Of a DNA stretch of 64,000 nucleotides, positions 45,306 to 56,815 are shown piece after piece. The DNA comes from Mycoplasmopsis agalactiae PG2 (GTDB taxonomy: Bacteria; Bacillota_I; Bacilli_A; Mycoplasmatales; Metamycoplasmataceae): assembly GCF_000063605.1 (NCBI RefSeq), contig NC_009497.1:496001-560000 (forward strand). Direction: 5' to 3'. Each line of letters begins with the position of its first letter. The first letter of the stretch is position 1. Below the pieces are notes generated by a model. That model saw nothing but the letters and a program-made list of their open reading frames with translations, searched no databases and was not told the origin of the DNA. A program made the translations under genes and the position numbers.

Positions 45306-46442
45306 ATGAAAAAATCTAAATTTATGTTGTTTGCTGCTATTGCTTTCATACCACCTATACCTCTTATAATTGCCGCAAGCAATCATAATAAAAATACTAA
45401 TAGCACTGATAATAACAACAATTTAGCACCCAAAATAGACAAATTGTATAAAAATCCTATTGTGAATGAAATGCTTAATTTTTATACTAACAATAATGAT
45501 GATTTACGTAAAAATTATGTCTCTTTTCAAGAAAACAGATCTAATGCACTTTTCAAAGAACTAGAGTATTCATTTACATATTACCCAATTTTTATTTCAA
45601 ATAAAGCTTCTGATGGAAGTAGTCATTATTCAAGAATTATAAATAAAGCTAAAGATGCAATACAAAAGCATTTGTCGCAGGATTGGTATTGAGTTTTAAA
45701 CAATCTTGATCATTTTTGATTTATTTTTTCTCCATATAATGATTTGTATAAAACATTTGAAGGAGAAAAAGAACTTTTTGAAAAAGTTCATAATGAGCTT
45801 GGTTCATGAACAACTAATATCAAAAATAAAAAGCCAGAAGCAATTTTTAAATATAAGTTTCCTGATGCTTCATCAATTATTAAAAAATGAGTAGATAAAA
45901 ACAAGGATAAGTACAAAAATATTGATCCTAAATCTTATGTGCAAAATTCAATTAGTCAAATTGAATCATGGTACTTAATTTTTGACACTAATAAAGCTAT
46001 AAAAGTGTTGAAATATTTAGAAGACGGCAAACCAAAATTGCAAATTTTGACTGACTTATTACTCTTCAAAGAATCAGCAACTCTTGAAGAACAAATTTTG
46101 GCACTTGAGAATGAAATAAATAGTAAACGTGAAAAAGATTTATTAGATGATATTGAAGAAAAAATTGGTGAAGCAGAAGATTATGCTAATGATGATAATG
46201 ATGCAAATACTGAAGCCAATGAAGAAGGTGAATCTAGATTACTTCGCGCAACTGAATCGCATAGCATTGACATAAATAAGGTATTAACAGAATTTTTAAA
46301 ATCAAAAGGTGATAAAAAATTCTTCGAGTTTCATGCTAAGCATCAATATAACTCACATTTTGTTGATGCTATAAATACTATAAATAAGGATAATTTGTCA
46401 ATCTATAGATTTACAATGAGGAATATTGATTATGAAAAGTAG
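45306..46442 (+). CDS. Surface protein of a three-gene paralogous cluster, lipobox cysteine lost
   Basis: A 378-residue protein starting MKKSKFMLFAAIAFIPPIP and then LIIAASNHN: at the position where a lipobox Cys is expected there is Ser-Asn, so it may stay as a membrane anchor or be secreted. The mature part carries DWYWVLNNLDHFWF near residue 127, an aromatic-rich element shared in form with the next two genes, and a long acidic Glu/Asp/Ala stretch (near 280-310). The function is unknown. AAGGA lies 8 nt before the ATG. Its last 11 nt overlap the next gene. Confidence 0.78.
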
Positions 46443-47322
46443 AAAATTTGTATTAATATCTCCACTAGTAATTATGCCTGTTACAGTCTCTACAGTTTCA
46501 TGTATAAAAACATCTAATTTATCTACTTCATCAAATCTTTTACAACATATTCCAAAAGAATATGACATCATCCCACAAGTGCTTAGCAACAAAGAAGTAG
46601 TTACTGAAAATATAATAAAAAGCCTTCTATCATTAACTTTCGAAGATGACATTGTTAAGAAAAATGAATATGTCAAGTCTCAAGAAGATGAGAAAAAGCT
46701 ATTTAGTGAAATTAAAGAATTAAGCAAGAAAGTTCCTTATTTTGTTAGAAAAGGAAAAAATCAAAAGCCTGGCCATGGTCATTTAGAAATTGTGAAAAAC
46801 CACAAAGAAGAATTAAATAATTTTTACTCTAAAAATTGATTGTTTATGCTTAAAAATATTGACAAATTTGCAGTTAGACCTTTTGAAGTTTGAACTTTAG
46901 AAAAAACTGGCAATGCTGAGCATTCTCCAGAATTTCTAAATAAAAGCAAAGATCAAAACCCTGGCATAGATAGTTTTTCATTTGTTAACAAAAATCTTGA
47001 TTCTTTAATTCAAGGTGGTGAGTCAGCTCATACTCCTGGTAAAAAAGTTATATACATTAAAAAAGACAAACTTATTATTAGGGTTGTTATATCAAAAGAT
47101 GCCCAATACCCTTTTAAAATAGACAAATTCATCCATTTTAGCTTGTATTCTAGAGACAACAAAATATCTATGAAATTTATTTCAGACATAATCCACTCAG
47201 CAATATATCATAAAGACCCAAAGGGCTATGAAAGCTTTGAAGAAGATTTAGTGAAGAAAAATTATAATTATCCTTTCTTATCAACCTTGACATTAAAAGA
47301 AGGGGGAAATGATGAAAAATAA
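46432..47322 (+). CDS. Lipoprotein, second of the cluster
   Basis: A 296-residue lipoprotein; the signal peptide ends TVSTVSC (Cys near residue 25). It has the cluster element NWLFMLKNIDKFAV near residue 139 and the C-terminal element MKFISDIIHSAIYHKD. The ATG lies inside the end of the preceding gene, and its own stop lies inside the next gene, so translation is probably coupled. The family function is not known; surface exposure and host contact are likely. Confidence 0.8.
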
Positions 47323-48196
47323 AAAATATTTTAGTTACATAATACCTTCTTCTTTTCCACTAATTGCACTTTCATCAGTTTCATGTACTAATAAACAAAG
47401 TAATAGTGAAACAAATTTAATAAAAAATGATAACCATAACAAAAGCTGAGATGCTTTCTTAAATTATGACTATGTCCAAGCTATTTTAAATAAAGCATAT
47501 GGAAATAACAAAGAATTAAAAGATAAGTATGTTGAAGAACAAAGAAATATCAATCTAGATTACTTAAAAGACATAAAGTCATATTTAGGCTACAAAAACA
47601 ACATTGTAAGTAGCTATGGATCGAATGATTCATATGGCAAGGGTGATGCTTATCCTATTGAAGTGTTAGATTCAAAGCTTGATGAAGCTTATAAGAAAAA
47701 TTGATTATGATTCTTATATAACTTAGATAGATTTGTTTTTGTTCTTTATGATGTATCTGACCAATTTAAAGCAGTGCATGAAAAGGCTAATATTGATGCA
47801 CAAAAAAGTAGTGTTGAACTTGGTGCATTTCATAAACCAAAAACAAATGACGTTGCTAAATATATAATTGGCAAGAAAAATCAAGAAACCAATGAAGAAA
47901 ATGTCTACTTATTATTAAAAGATGGCAATATCTTGCGTGTTGATTTAACAAAAGATAAAAAAGACATGACTAAGCCTGCTAATGTCTCAGTATACACTTA
48001 CACATACTTTTATCCTGGAGTCTTAAATAATGACACTGAAATTAAAAATTTCGATCTTAATAAGTATGTAAAAGCTGAATTAATTCATTATAATGATAAT
48101 CATTCGCCATTTAAAACACTTTTTAATGAAGAATATGGCGGAGACCCTCTAAGAGCTACATTGATTGATGTAGATTTAAAAAATAATAAAAATTAA
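47312..48196 (+). CDS. Lipoprotein, third of the cluster
   Basis: A 294-residue lipoprotein; the signal peptide ends ALSSVSC. It has NWLWFLYNLDRFVFVLYDV near residue 131, matching the aromatic element of both upstream proteins, and a C-terminal Tyr-rich beta region (VSVYTYTYFYPGVLN). The start overlaps the previous gene by 11 nt with GGGGG 5 nt upstream. It ends in a strong terminator, closing the unit. Confidence 0.8.
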
Positions 48197-48212
48197 GGCA
48201 GCCCTTAATTTT
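48189..48212 (+). terminator. Terminator of the lipoprotein cluster
   Basis: AAAATTAAGG / CCTTAATTTT with a 4-nt loop and further T; it starts within the last codons of the gene. Confidence 0.8.
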
Positions 48213-48221
48213 TTTATTTTC

Positions 48222-49793
48222 CTATAGAATAGACTTTATCGTTTCTTTAAACTTGTTTAATTTTTGCTGTGCTAAGTCAATTGTTTTATCAAAAGCAAAG
48301 ACATAAAACTTAATTTTAGGCTCAGTTCCTGATGGTCTTAGCGCTAATCAAGAATTATCGTTTTTAAACTTAATTTGAATCATGTTTGACTTCATAAAGC
48401 TTGATTTTAAATTAAAGTCCTCAATTATTTTGTTTTCAAAATTTAAATTCTTAAATTTTTCTTGCAATAAAGCTAAATCAGTACTTTCATCAACCTCAAT
48501 TTCAATATTTTCACTGGCAACATAACCGACTGTTTCATAAACTTCATTAAGTATGTCGATTAAAGTTTTATTTTGCTTTTTGTAGTAAGAAGCCATTTTA
48601 GTCAGTATTGCAATTGATTGCAATGCATCTTTATCTCTTGAAAGATTTTCATCAATTAATGATCCATAACTTTCTTCAAAGGCAAACATAAATTTTTTGC
48701 CTTCATTAGAAAACTCATTGATTATTTTGCCTATTCATTTAAACCCAGTAGGCACCACTACTGATTTAATCCCTTCTGATAAAGCCAATATTTCAGGAAT
48801 GTTAGTTGAAACAAAAGAGTAAACAATATAATGATTATTAGGCTGTTTTATAGTACTTTTGACTAAATCTAGCAAGAATTTAAAAACTATTATTGCAGTT
48901 TCATTACCATTTAAAATTCTGTATTCATCACTATGCTTAACTGCTAGCCCAACTCTATCACTATCAGGGTCGCTCATTAATAAAATGTCTGCATCTTTTT
49001 GCTTGCCTAATTTTATTAATAATTCATAGGCTGAATGCTTTTCAGGATTAGGATATTGAACATATTTAAAATTTGCATCAATTTTCATGTGTTCTTTAAC
49101 ATAAAAGATGCTTTCATTTATGTCATAAGCTGATTCAGAAAATAATTTTTTGAATAATTTTGGGACAAATTTAGAACCTGTTCCGTGTAATGGTGAGTAA
49201 ACTACTTTAATATTTTCTGGATTTAAATTTACAGATTTATCTAAATTATTTGCTATTTGTGCAACTGAATTTAGGTATTTATCTTTAACTTTTTCTGAAA
49301 TAAATTCTAAATTATTAAACTCAGACTTTTTGATGCTTTTGACTGTTTTATAGGGCTCTAGGTACTTTTCATAATCATCAAAATAGCTAGAAACTTCTTG
49401 AATTTCTTCAGGAAGCATTTGAAAAGCAGATTCATTATAAAGTTTAATTCCATTGTACTCTTTTGGATTATGACTAGCCGTTATATTAATGCCCCCATGC
49501 GCTTTATAGTGCATAATTGAATAGCTAACAAAAGGTGTAGGGCAAATATTTTTAGAAAAGTAAACCTTAATTCCATATGAATCTAATATTTGTGCACTGC
49601 AAAGTGCAAAACTATATGACTTTCTTCTATTATCTCTTCCAATAACTATTTTAATTTCTTGCTTAGCATACTTGTTTAGTAAATATTTAGCATACCCATG
49701 CATTATTCTTCTAACATGAGCTATATTTAAATTCTCGACTCCTGATCCTATTTTTCCACGGATTCCAGCAGTTCCAAACTCTAATTTATTCAT
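48222..49793 (-). CDS. Phosphohexomutase (phosphoglucomutase/phosphomannomutase)
   Basis: A 523-residue alpha-D-phosphohexomutase. The active-site serine loop is ITASHNPKEYNG (near residue 135), the metal loop DPDSDRVG (near 285), the sugar-binding loop FEESYGS (near 387) and the phosphate-binding loop RPSGTEPK near the C-terminus. It interconverts glucose-1-P and glucose-6-P (or the mannose forms) and could supply GalU. Start 49793 (MNKLEFGTAGIRG) fits the family N-terminus; no ribosome site is obvious. Two CTGTTTTATAG words lie inside the gene. Confidence 0.93.
48843..48853 (+). repeat. Dispersed word CTGTTTTATAG, copy 12
   Basis: Inside the phosphohexomutase gene, encoding Thr-Ile-Lys-Gln. 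Confidence 0.8.
49343..49353 (+). repeat. Dispersed word CTGTTTTATAG, copy 13
   Basis: Inside the phosphohexomutase gene, encoding Tyr-Lys-Thr-Val. Confidence 0.8.
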
Positions 49794-49837
49794 GTTTATA
49801 TTATACAAATTTAATATTGTGGTATTATAAATTTACT

Positions 49838-50797
49838 ATGGAGGGTATATATAGTAGCAAAGAATTAAAATCTGTTGCAACTGCAACAGATTGACTTATT
49901 GAAAAACCTGTTGAAAAAAAGGAAAGTAAATTTATCTCAAATATTAAAGCTCTGTTTGAAAAACCATTTCGTTTTACAGTAATGGAGCTTGCAATTTCTG
50001 GCTTAGTTATTAGCTTATTTTTAGTAACATCATCAATATTGTATTTTGTCGGCTTAAGCAAACTTATTAAGGCTGAAATATTATTCTGTATATTGTACGG
50101 AATAATACTTGGACCAATTAAAGGAGCTTTTTTAGGTGTTATAGCCGATGTCTTAGCACTGTTATTGACGGGAAGAATTGGTTTATGATACTGGACATAC
50201 CAATTAGTTCCTGCAATAATAGCCTTTTTAAGTGCTATTTACTTTGCTTTGTTTAAATCATCAGTAATAGCACGCTTAATTATTCCATTTGTAGTTATTA
50301 TTTCGGCAATGGCAACAATGATTTACATCTATACGCAAAACATTGTTAAGCTTGAAGACGGAAGCACTGGAATTAGTTTTGCTAACTATGAAAAGAAAAT
50401 AAAAGATAAAACAATTGAATATCCTTATTTATTGACCTTAATTGGCATTATTATTTATTTATCTCTTTCATTAGTTACTGTTATTACATTAGTTTCGTTC
50501 TATTTAAAGAGTAAAAACCCTAAGTTTTTAGATTACCTTTTAATATTTAGTATTGTTACATTTATTCAAGTAATTTACCGTTGAATATTTGGGCCAATTC
50601 TTTATATCCAATATAGAAATTACATTGACAACAAAAATTGAGGATATGCTGATAAATATGTAACATTTGCTATTCCAATTATTGTTAAATCAATGGTTAA
50701 TATTCCAATTTATACATTTGTATTATCTGCAATTTATCCTGTAGTTAGCCTGCTTTGTGATAAATATGTAGGTGAGAGAAAACAAGTTTCATATTAG
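49838..50797 (+). CDS. ECF transporter S component (vitamin-type)
   Basis: A 319-residue membrane protein. A charged 45-residue N-terminus is followed by six membrane segments. The S-component element LYGIILGPIKGAFLGVIAD, with GxxxG-like packing and a charged loop after it, resembles folate/riboflavin ECF substrate-binding proteins. It should capture a vitamin and pass it to a shared EcfA-EcfT module, which is not in this window. Its end overlaps the possible upstream start of nusB. Confidence 0.8.
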
Positions 50798-50816
50798 TTT
50801 TTTGAAAGAGTTAGAA

Positions 50817-51236
50817 ATGAAATCAAGAAGAGAATACCGCCTTGGCGTAATTAATGTTCTATATAAGTATGAACTTCTAGAAGCAAAGCTTTTGCCTAGC
50901 CAAATATTCTCTGATGAAAGTGATATTGATAACGAACAATTTAAGCAATTAGAACTAATTAGCCTAAATTATGACTACTATCAAAAAACTATTCTAAAAT
51001 TTTTAAATCAAAACACAGCTTGAACTAAACTTCCAGCATTAATTAGAGCAATTTTACTTAACGCAACTCATGAACTTTTGTCAATTAGCCCCAAAATTGT
51101 GATAAACGAGGCTGTTGAAATAACAAAATCATTTTATGAACAAGAAGCAAACTTTTACAAACTAGTTAATGCTCTTTTGCAAAATATATACAAATATTTT
51201 GTGATTAATGAAGCAATTGAAAGCAAAGAAAAATAA
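50817..51236 (+). CDS. nusB: Transcription antitermination factor NusB
   Basis: A 139-residue all-helical protein. It opens MKSRREYRLGVINVLYKYEL, the family N-terminus, and contains LIRAILLNATHELL and INEAVEITKSF, matching the conserved second half of NusB. ATG 50817 with GAAAGAG upstream is preferred over the in-frame GTG at 50772, which lies inside the ECF gene. NusB acts with NusE on rRNA boxA. Confidence 0.9.
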
Positions 51237-51242
51237 AAAATT

Positions 51243-51274
51243 AAAAAAGCTAAGTTTTTGCTCTTAGCTTTTTT
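51243..51274. terminator. Terminator nusB/acpD
   Basis: A 12-bp stem AAAAAAGCTAAG / CTTAGCTTTTTT with an 8-nt loop between convergent genes. Confidence 0.85.
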
Positions 51275-51294
51275 ATTACAGTTTCCAGTTTTCC

Positions 51295-51305
51295 CTATAA
51301 AACAG
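51295..51305 (-). repeat. Dispersed word CTGTTTTATAG, copy 14
   Basis: Minus orientation, between the nusB terminator and the acpD stop; the adjoining GCTTAAACA is identical to that of copy 16. Confidence 0.85.
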
Positions 51306-51336
51306 GCTTAAACAAATTGTTTTGCCAGCTAGTTAA

Positions 51337-51939
51337 TTAGTATTTTTCAACTAATTCATTCATTTGATCTTCTAATTCAGCTAATATTTCACTAAAGCTC
51401 ATCTTGTTTTTAGGAGCAACTTTTGTGCCATCAATTAATAATGAATTAATTTTTTTAGCTCCTAAAAACTTAAATGTTCCTTTTAAGTTTCTAACATGGT
51501 CGCCAAATAAATATCATCCTTTTGGTGCCCCTTGAGTAGCAACAATAATAACTTTTAGCTTGTCGATTAATCCTCTTGAAGCTCCTTTTGTTACATATTT
51601 ATATGTAAAAGATTTATCAGCAACACAAATTGAATCGATAAAGTTTTTTAGTGCTCCTGAGTAGTTAAAGTTAATCATTGGAGTAGAAAGAATTAAAATA
51701 TCAATTTCCTTAAGCTTGTCAATTCAGTAATCTGATTCAGTTTCAGTTCAAAATGTTGGTTTAGATGGAACAGTAAGAGAGTTTGTTGCAAATGGTGTAT
51801 TGTTTAAATCAACTAATGTAAACTCACTATTAGGATATTTTTTTCTGAGCAATTCAGCAACCTTAACGTTAGCAGCTGATGATAGCGATGGATTGTTTGG
51901 TGAAGCCATAATTGAAAGAATTTTTTTTGGTTTTGCCAT
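51337..51939 (-). CDS. acpD: FMN-dependent NADH:quinone/azo oxidoreductase (AcpD)
   Basis: A 200-residue flavodoxin-fold reductase. N-terminal phosphate-binding strand ILSIMASPNNPSLSSAAN, flavin loop STPMINFNYSGALKNFID near residue 87, and the TQGAPKGWY segment. It reduces quinones or azo compounds with NADH. A strong GGAGGT site precedes ATG 51939. Confidence 0.9.
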
Positions 51940-52157
51940 GTATCAACCTCCAAGTTTTATATGTTTCTTATTATATAAGGTTTTCTACATAGATATAACA
52001 TTCATTTTATATTTGCATTATTTAAGAAAATTAACATACAAATTTAGCCTAATTACATTGTTTTATAGCGATAGAAGTCAAATTAGGTATGTAAATATTT
52101 ACATTTTATTACTATTTCCATAATCTTTATATAAAAATTATGATGCTTAATTTTGTG
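51940..52157. other. Divergent intergenic region acpD/ptsH
   Basis: About 220 nt without a credible frame. It contains a TGTTTTATAG word at 52059-52068. Confidence 0.35.
52059..52068 (+). repeat. Dispersed word TGTTTTATAG, copy 15
   Basis: Plus orientation, T-variant, intergenic upstream of ptsH. Confidence 0.7.
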
Positions 52158-52163
52158 TATAAT
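52158..52163 (+). promoter_or_regulatory. Extended -10 promoter of ptsH
   Basis: TGTG-TATAAT, an extended -10 box 42 nt before the ptsH start. Confidence 0.55.
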
Positions 52164-52205
52164 TTAAATATTTAACAATAAAAAATAAATAGCGGGAGCA
52201 TTATT

Positions 52206-52478
52206 ATGAAGGAATTAACAGCTACAGTAATTGACCCTATTGGCCTACACGCTAGACCAGCTAGCTATATAACAGCTGAAGCTTCAAAATATAAGTGTGA
52301 TATTCTTATTACTAATAATAAAAGCAACAGAACAGCCAATTTAAAGTCACTAATGAACGTTTTAACACTTGGTGTTAAGCAAAATGACTCAATTACAATC
52401 AAATTTAATGGAGATGATGAAGAAGTTGCGTCTACTGGAATTCTTGAAGTTCTAAAAGACAACAAAATTATTAAATAG
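52206..52478 (+). CDS. ptsH: Phosphocarrier protein HPr
   Basis: A 90-residue phosphotransferase-system carrier. The phosphoacceptor His lies in PIGLHARPAS (residue 15) and the regulatory-Ser region is NLKSLMNVL (near residue 46), the site used by HPr kinase in related bacteria. GGGAG lies 8 nt upstream of the ATG. Confidence 0.97.
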   Translation: MKELTATVIDPIGLHARPASYITAEASKYKCDILITNNKSNRTANLKSLMNVLTLGVKQNDSITIKFNGDDEEVASTGILEVLKDNKIIK

Positions 52479-52504
52479 TCAATCTTCATTGTAGAAAGAT
52501 TGCA

Positions 52505-53440
52505 ATGAATTTTTACAAATATGCATTCAAGAAAATACTTTTTGCCTTCATAGGTATTTTTCTTATAACATTATCATTTTATGTGCTTTTGTCTCAATTC
52601 ATTGCCAATGATAAATTCAATAACGAGCCTTTGAGTAAGCATTTTTTACTTTTCTTAGGTTCTATTTTTTCTAATTTTGGACAAGTTTATAACTCTAGCA
52701 GCTTTAATAATGCATTAGAGTACTTTAGATACTATTTTAAATACAGTTTGCTCTTTGAAACTATTGCTTTTATTTTAAGCATAGTTTTTGGATATTTATT
52801 AGGCATATTGCTTGCCTATAAAAACGGAAAGCTAACTGATACAGTAATTAGCCTTCTTATTTTTATTTTTGCTTCCATTCCTGCCATTGTTTTAGCCCCA
52901 TTAATGATGATTTTGGCAGAATTCACAGACTTGCCAGTAAATTTTGTTTCTGCTGATTCAATAAATGTTGGTTACATGCTTTTATCATTGCTTTTGCCTG
53001 TTTCGATAATATTAATAATAACTGTGTCATTTTTTGCAATAGTAGTCAAAAACGCTATGCTTAATATACTTAGTAAAGATTATATAAAGGTTTTAAAAAC
53101 CTTGGGCTTGAGTAACCAAAAAGTCTTTTTTATAGGCATATTGAAAAATTTAATCATTGAAACAATTAATAGAATTCTTGCTGTTTTAATTTTTATTATT
53201 AGCTTAGGCATAATTATGGAAAGAATTTTCCAAATACCAGGACAAAGCTTAATTTTAACCTCTGCTTTTGCTAATGGAGAAATTAATGTTTTAATGTGTT
53301 TAGTGTTTTATAAAGCATTTGTGATATTTGTATTCTCAGCTATTAATGAAATAATTTATGACGTTTTAAAAGTTGAAAATAACTTTAATTTTAGAATAAG
53401 GTTTCGTAGACCAATAAAAGTAGCAAAAGGAGACCTTTAG
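52505..53440 (+). CDS. Opp/Dpp-like ABC transporter permease (first)
   Basis: A 311-residue membrane protein of the binding-protein-dependent permease family. An N-terminal segment is followed by five more membrane helices, with the EAA-type loop NILSKDYIKVLKTLGLSNQK (near residue 185) that contacts the ATPase. The order after ptsH is permease-permease-lipoprotein. A small stem (CAATCTT/AAGATTG) lies just before the start. The substrate is probably peptide-like, by family. Confidence 0.82.
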   Translation: MNFYKYAFKKILFAFIGIFLITLSFYVLLSQFIANDKFNNEPLSKHFLLFLGSIFSNFGQVYNSSSFNNALEYFRYYFKYSLLFETIAFILSIVFGYLLGILLAYKNGKLTDTVISLLIFIFASIPAIVLAPLMMILAEFTDLPVNFVSADSINVGYMLLSLLLPVSIILIITVSFFAIVVKNAMLNILSKDYIKVLKTLGLSNQKVFFIGILKNLIIETINRILAVLIFIISLGIIMERIFQIPGQSLILTSAFANGEINVLMCLVFYKAFVIFVFSAINEIIYDVLKVENNFNFRIRFRRPIKVAKGDL

Positions 53441-54559
53441 ATGAGTAGCTCTAACAACTTGCTTTTGGCCAATGAATCTAAAGAATCCTTTTCATTGACT
53501 AAAAGTAAAAAACAAATTGCTAAAGTAGCAAATTACAAAAGCAATTTTCAACTGTTTTGGAATAGATTTTTTGCTAAAAAGATTAATTATTTTTGACTCT
53601 TTTTATTTTTGTCTTTTATTTTGCTAATAATATGTATATCATCAATTGCTTTTGTGCTTAATTACTCACCTTATAAACCAGTTTTAGATAGTGAACTAGC
53701 AACTAATTTACCAAATTATTATAGCCCAATTACTAGTAGAAAATTTTTTACTGATAGTCCTGTTTTACAGATCATTAGGGAAAATAATGATTTGCACCAT
53801 GCAATAATTAAAAGCACCTTAAATGTAAATGATTATGTCATTCTTGAATATGACCCTTATGCTTTAATAAAATCTTTATCAGGAAAAAATTATTACTTCC
53901 TTTTTGGCACTAATGCCTTTAGAATAGACAGATTCAGCTTTTTTGTTTACTCATTTTTGGTAACAATTTCTCTCTCTATTTTAGCAATTATTTTTCAATG
54001 CTTAATTGGAACATTTTTAGGTTCAATCATTGGCTTTTATTCTAATAAAACTACAAGTAAAATAAGCTATTATCTTTTTAGTTCAATAAACATTTTTCCA
54101 TTTTTAATAATAAACATTTTGCTTTTTAAAGTTGTTGGCTATAGTTATGCTAATGCGCTTGCAATTATAAGTATATTTGGATCAATTAGCTTTTTCTACA
54201 TTGCATATGCAAACACATTGGACTTAAAAAATAAAGAATTTATATTTGCGTACCGTTCATTTGGAGCTTCACCAATGTGAATATTAATGCACATAATTTT
54301 TGTAGAAAATATTTGGCTTAATTTAACTCTTTTTTCAGATAACTTATCACTAAATATGCTTGTTTTAGCAGCTCTGTCATTCTTTAATATTAAAAATGTT
54401 GAGGAATCATTAAACATTGGCAATATATTTAAAGACTTAATTGCAGACTTATCGAACATTGGCTACACTTTATTTGTTATTGTAATTACCAGTCTTTTCA
54501 TAATTATTAACAAAATTTTTAGCATTGTAATGTATAGAAATTCAAGAGTAAGGGAGTAA
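53441..54559 (+). CDS. Opp/Dpp-like ABC transporter permease (second)
   Basis: A 372-residue permease starting directly after the previous TAG, with AAAGGAG 9 nt before the ATG. A cytosolic N-terminus of about 50 residues precedes the first membrane segment. A 90-residue outer domain and five further segments follow, with the ATPase-contact loop LKNKEFIFAYRSFGASP near residue 270. It pairs with the previous permease. Confidence 0.82.
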
Positions 54560-54562
54560 TGT

Positions 54563-56782
54563 ATGAGTAAAAAAATCTTGTCACTTTTACCAATTGTTGC
54601 TCTTCCTTCACTAGCACTTAGCTGTAATATAAGAAATGACAGAAGTAGATTTGAATATATCAAATCAATAAATGAACCTAATTACATCAAAAGCGTTATA
54701 ACTAACAGTAATAAGTCAATAGAAACTGATCATGAATCACTACTTAGTGCTCCTTTAATTAGGTGAAAAACCTCAGGAAAAGCAAAATTTGACAACCTTA
54801 ATAAAAAGTTTTTCAGTGTGACTAACAAATATTTAGAATTTGAATTAGCCCAAAAGATAAACATAACACTTTTAGATGGCAAAGTTGTTGAATACTCTAA
54901 AGATTCAGTCAAGCCATATTCAAAACTTAGTGATACTGGCATTGTGAATGTCACAACAGATGAAGAAGGAAACATTAACAATCCGTTATTTATTAAACAT
55001 TTAAAAAGTGCTAAAAAAGTGGATTTTATTCTTAAGGATGGAATACATTTTGTTGACAAAAATGGCAATAAAACAGGGATATTAGTCAAAAATGAGCATT
55101 ACTGAAGCTCTTATAATTATAAAAATAATTTCGGTGAGTTGCAAAACATTACAAGTGAATATGGAATAGAACAACTTAAAGCTGATGCACCACTTACATT
55201 TGTAAAATCTAATAATGCTAATGGCAAGATGGATCATTTTGTAACAAAAGTATTAACTAACAATATGATTTTTATGCCGCTATTTTCAGCTGATGCAAAT
55301 GATAATAGCGCCTTATTTGCCAGCCCATATGTAGTAAATAGCTTTGGAATAGATAAAGCAGTTTATATAAAAAATAATTTTTATGCCAAGCAATCATTTG
55401 TTAAGGATGAAAAAACTTTAAAAAAAGTAATACTAAAGTTCAATCCAGTTCCGATCGATGAGCCAACTTATAGGCTGCAAACCTATAATGCTTATAGACA
55501 AAACCTTATTTCAGAAGCTAGTTACAATTTATTTAATGATACTCAAAAAGAAGACATTGAAAATAACCCTAAAATTTACGGACTTTCATTTGCTTTTACT
55601 AAAAAAAGCAATGAGAATGTCAACAAATACTTCTATAACTACAACCTAAACAAAGATTTTATGGCTAATGATGCATTTTCTAAACTTGTTTTTAATACCT
55701 ATAAAACAGGCTTAAACAGAAACAGCTTTATAAATCTTTATTCTCCTAGATCATTGACATTTTTAAGCATTATTAATAATTTAATGAATCAATATACAGC
55801 AACTAAACTGCTAGGAAATAATACTTATTGAAACTCATTTATGCCTCAGTCGCTATATTTTGACACTGAAAGTAACAGTGGTGATTACTTGTTTAATTTA
55901 ATTAATGACATCAATAGAATAAGATTTAACTATTATAGTGATGGTGAGTTTAAAACAAAAACAATTGAATTTTCTGATTTTTTAAACAATAACTTTGATC
56001 TAAAAAATGATTCATACAATGGAAGCAAAATATTAGATATTAATGAGCAACTTAAAACCAGCAATTGAAGCTTGTTTAAAGATTTGATGAAGAAACTATT
56101 GGATAAATTTTATGAAGAAAATAGGGAACTTCAGAATCAAAAAATTGAATGAGTGATACCTGTTTTTAGTCAAAAATCACTCAGAATAGATAATTATTAT
56201 CAAAAATTAATTTCATTTATAAAAGCATTAGATAGTAGGCTAAACCCATCATATAAATATTTGAGCTCAGATGAATCAAACTATCTTTATTCATATAATT
56301 CTTATGCACTGGTAAATAATTCTTATGCAGAAAATTTGTTTGCTTTGCTGAATCTAGAAAACTCATCAATTTTGACTAATATTGCTGTTTTACAGCATTA
56401 TTATTACAAAAAGATGAATAAACCTCCTTTTTATGATGAGATATTAAAAATTGACAAAATTTTAAAAGAGTTGATAAGCCAAAATTGAGCAGCTAGCATA
56501 TTAAGTAGTGATAAATCCCTTAATTTAAGCTCTCTACTAAATACTTATTCTAAAGATATAAATACATTTAAATCAGAATTTATTAACAAAATAAATTCAC
56601 AGTTTAATAAAACTGAACAATTTGCTTTACTTAGATCAGTTGACGATCTTTTGATTGTAAGGCAAAATGAAACAAATTATCTTTTTACAAATGATTATGA
56701 AAAGATAATTGTTCAATATTTCTACACAAAACCACTTAACGATGCTGGTTTTACATATTATCAAGACATTATTGTTTTTTAA
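54563..56782 (+). CDS. Large lipoprotein, OppA-like binding protein of the Opp-type operon
   Basis: A 739-residue lipoprotein; the signal peptide ends PSLALSC (Cys 21). It has the length and position of a mycoplasmal OppA, but no sharp solute-binding motif is visible. Sequence is Asn/Lys/Tyr/Ser-rich, with NTYKTGLNRNSFINLYSP near residue 380. It lies 3 nt after the second permease. No Opp ATPase genes (OppD/OppF) follow, so the energising subunits must be elsewhere. One CTATAAAACAG word is inside. Confidence 0.75.
55699..55709 (-). repeat. Dispersed word CTGTTTTATAG, copy 16
   Basis: Minus orientation, inside the OppA-like lipoprotein gene, encoding Tyr-Lys-Thr-Gly. Confidence 0.8.
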
Positions 56783-56815
56783 CTAAAAGGCTGATTTATA
56801 GCCTGAAAGGATAAA

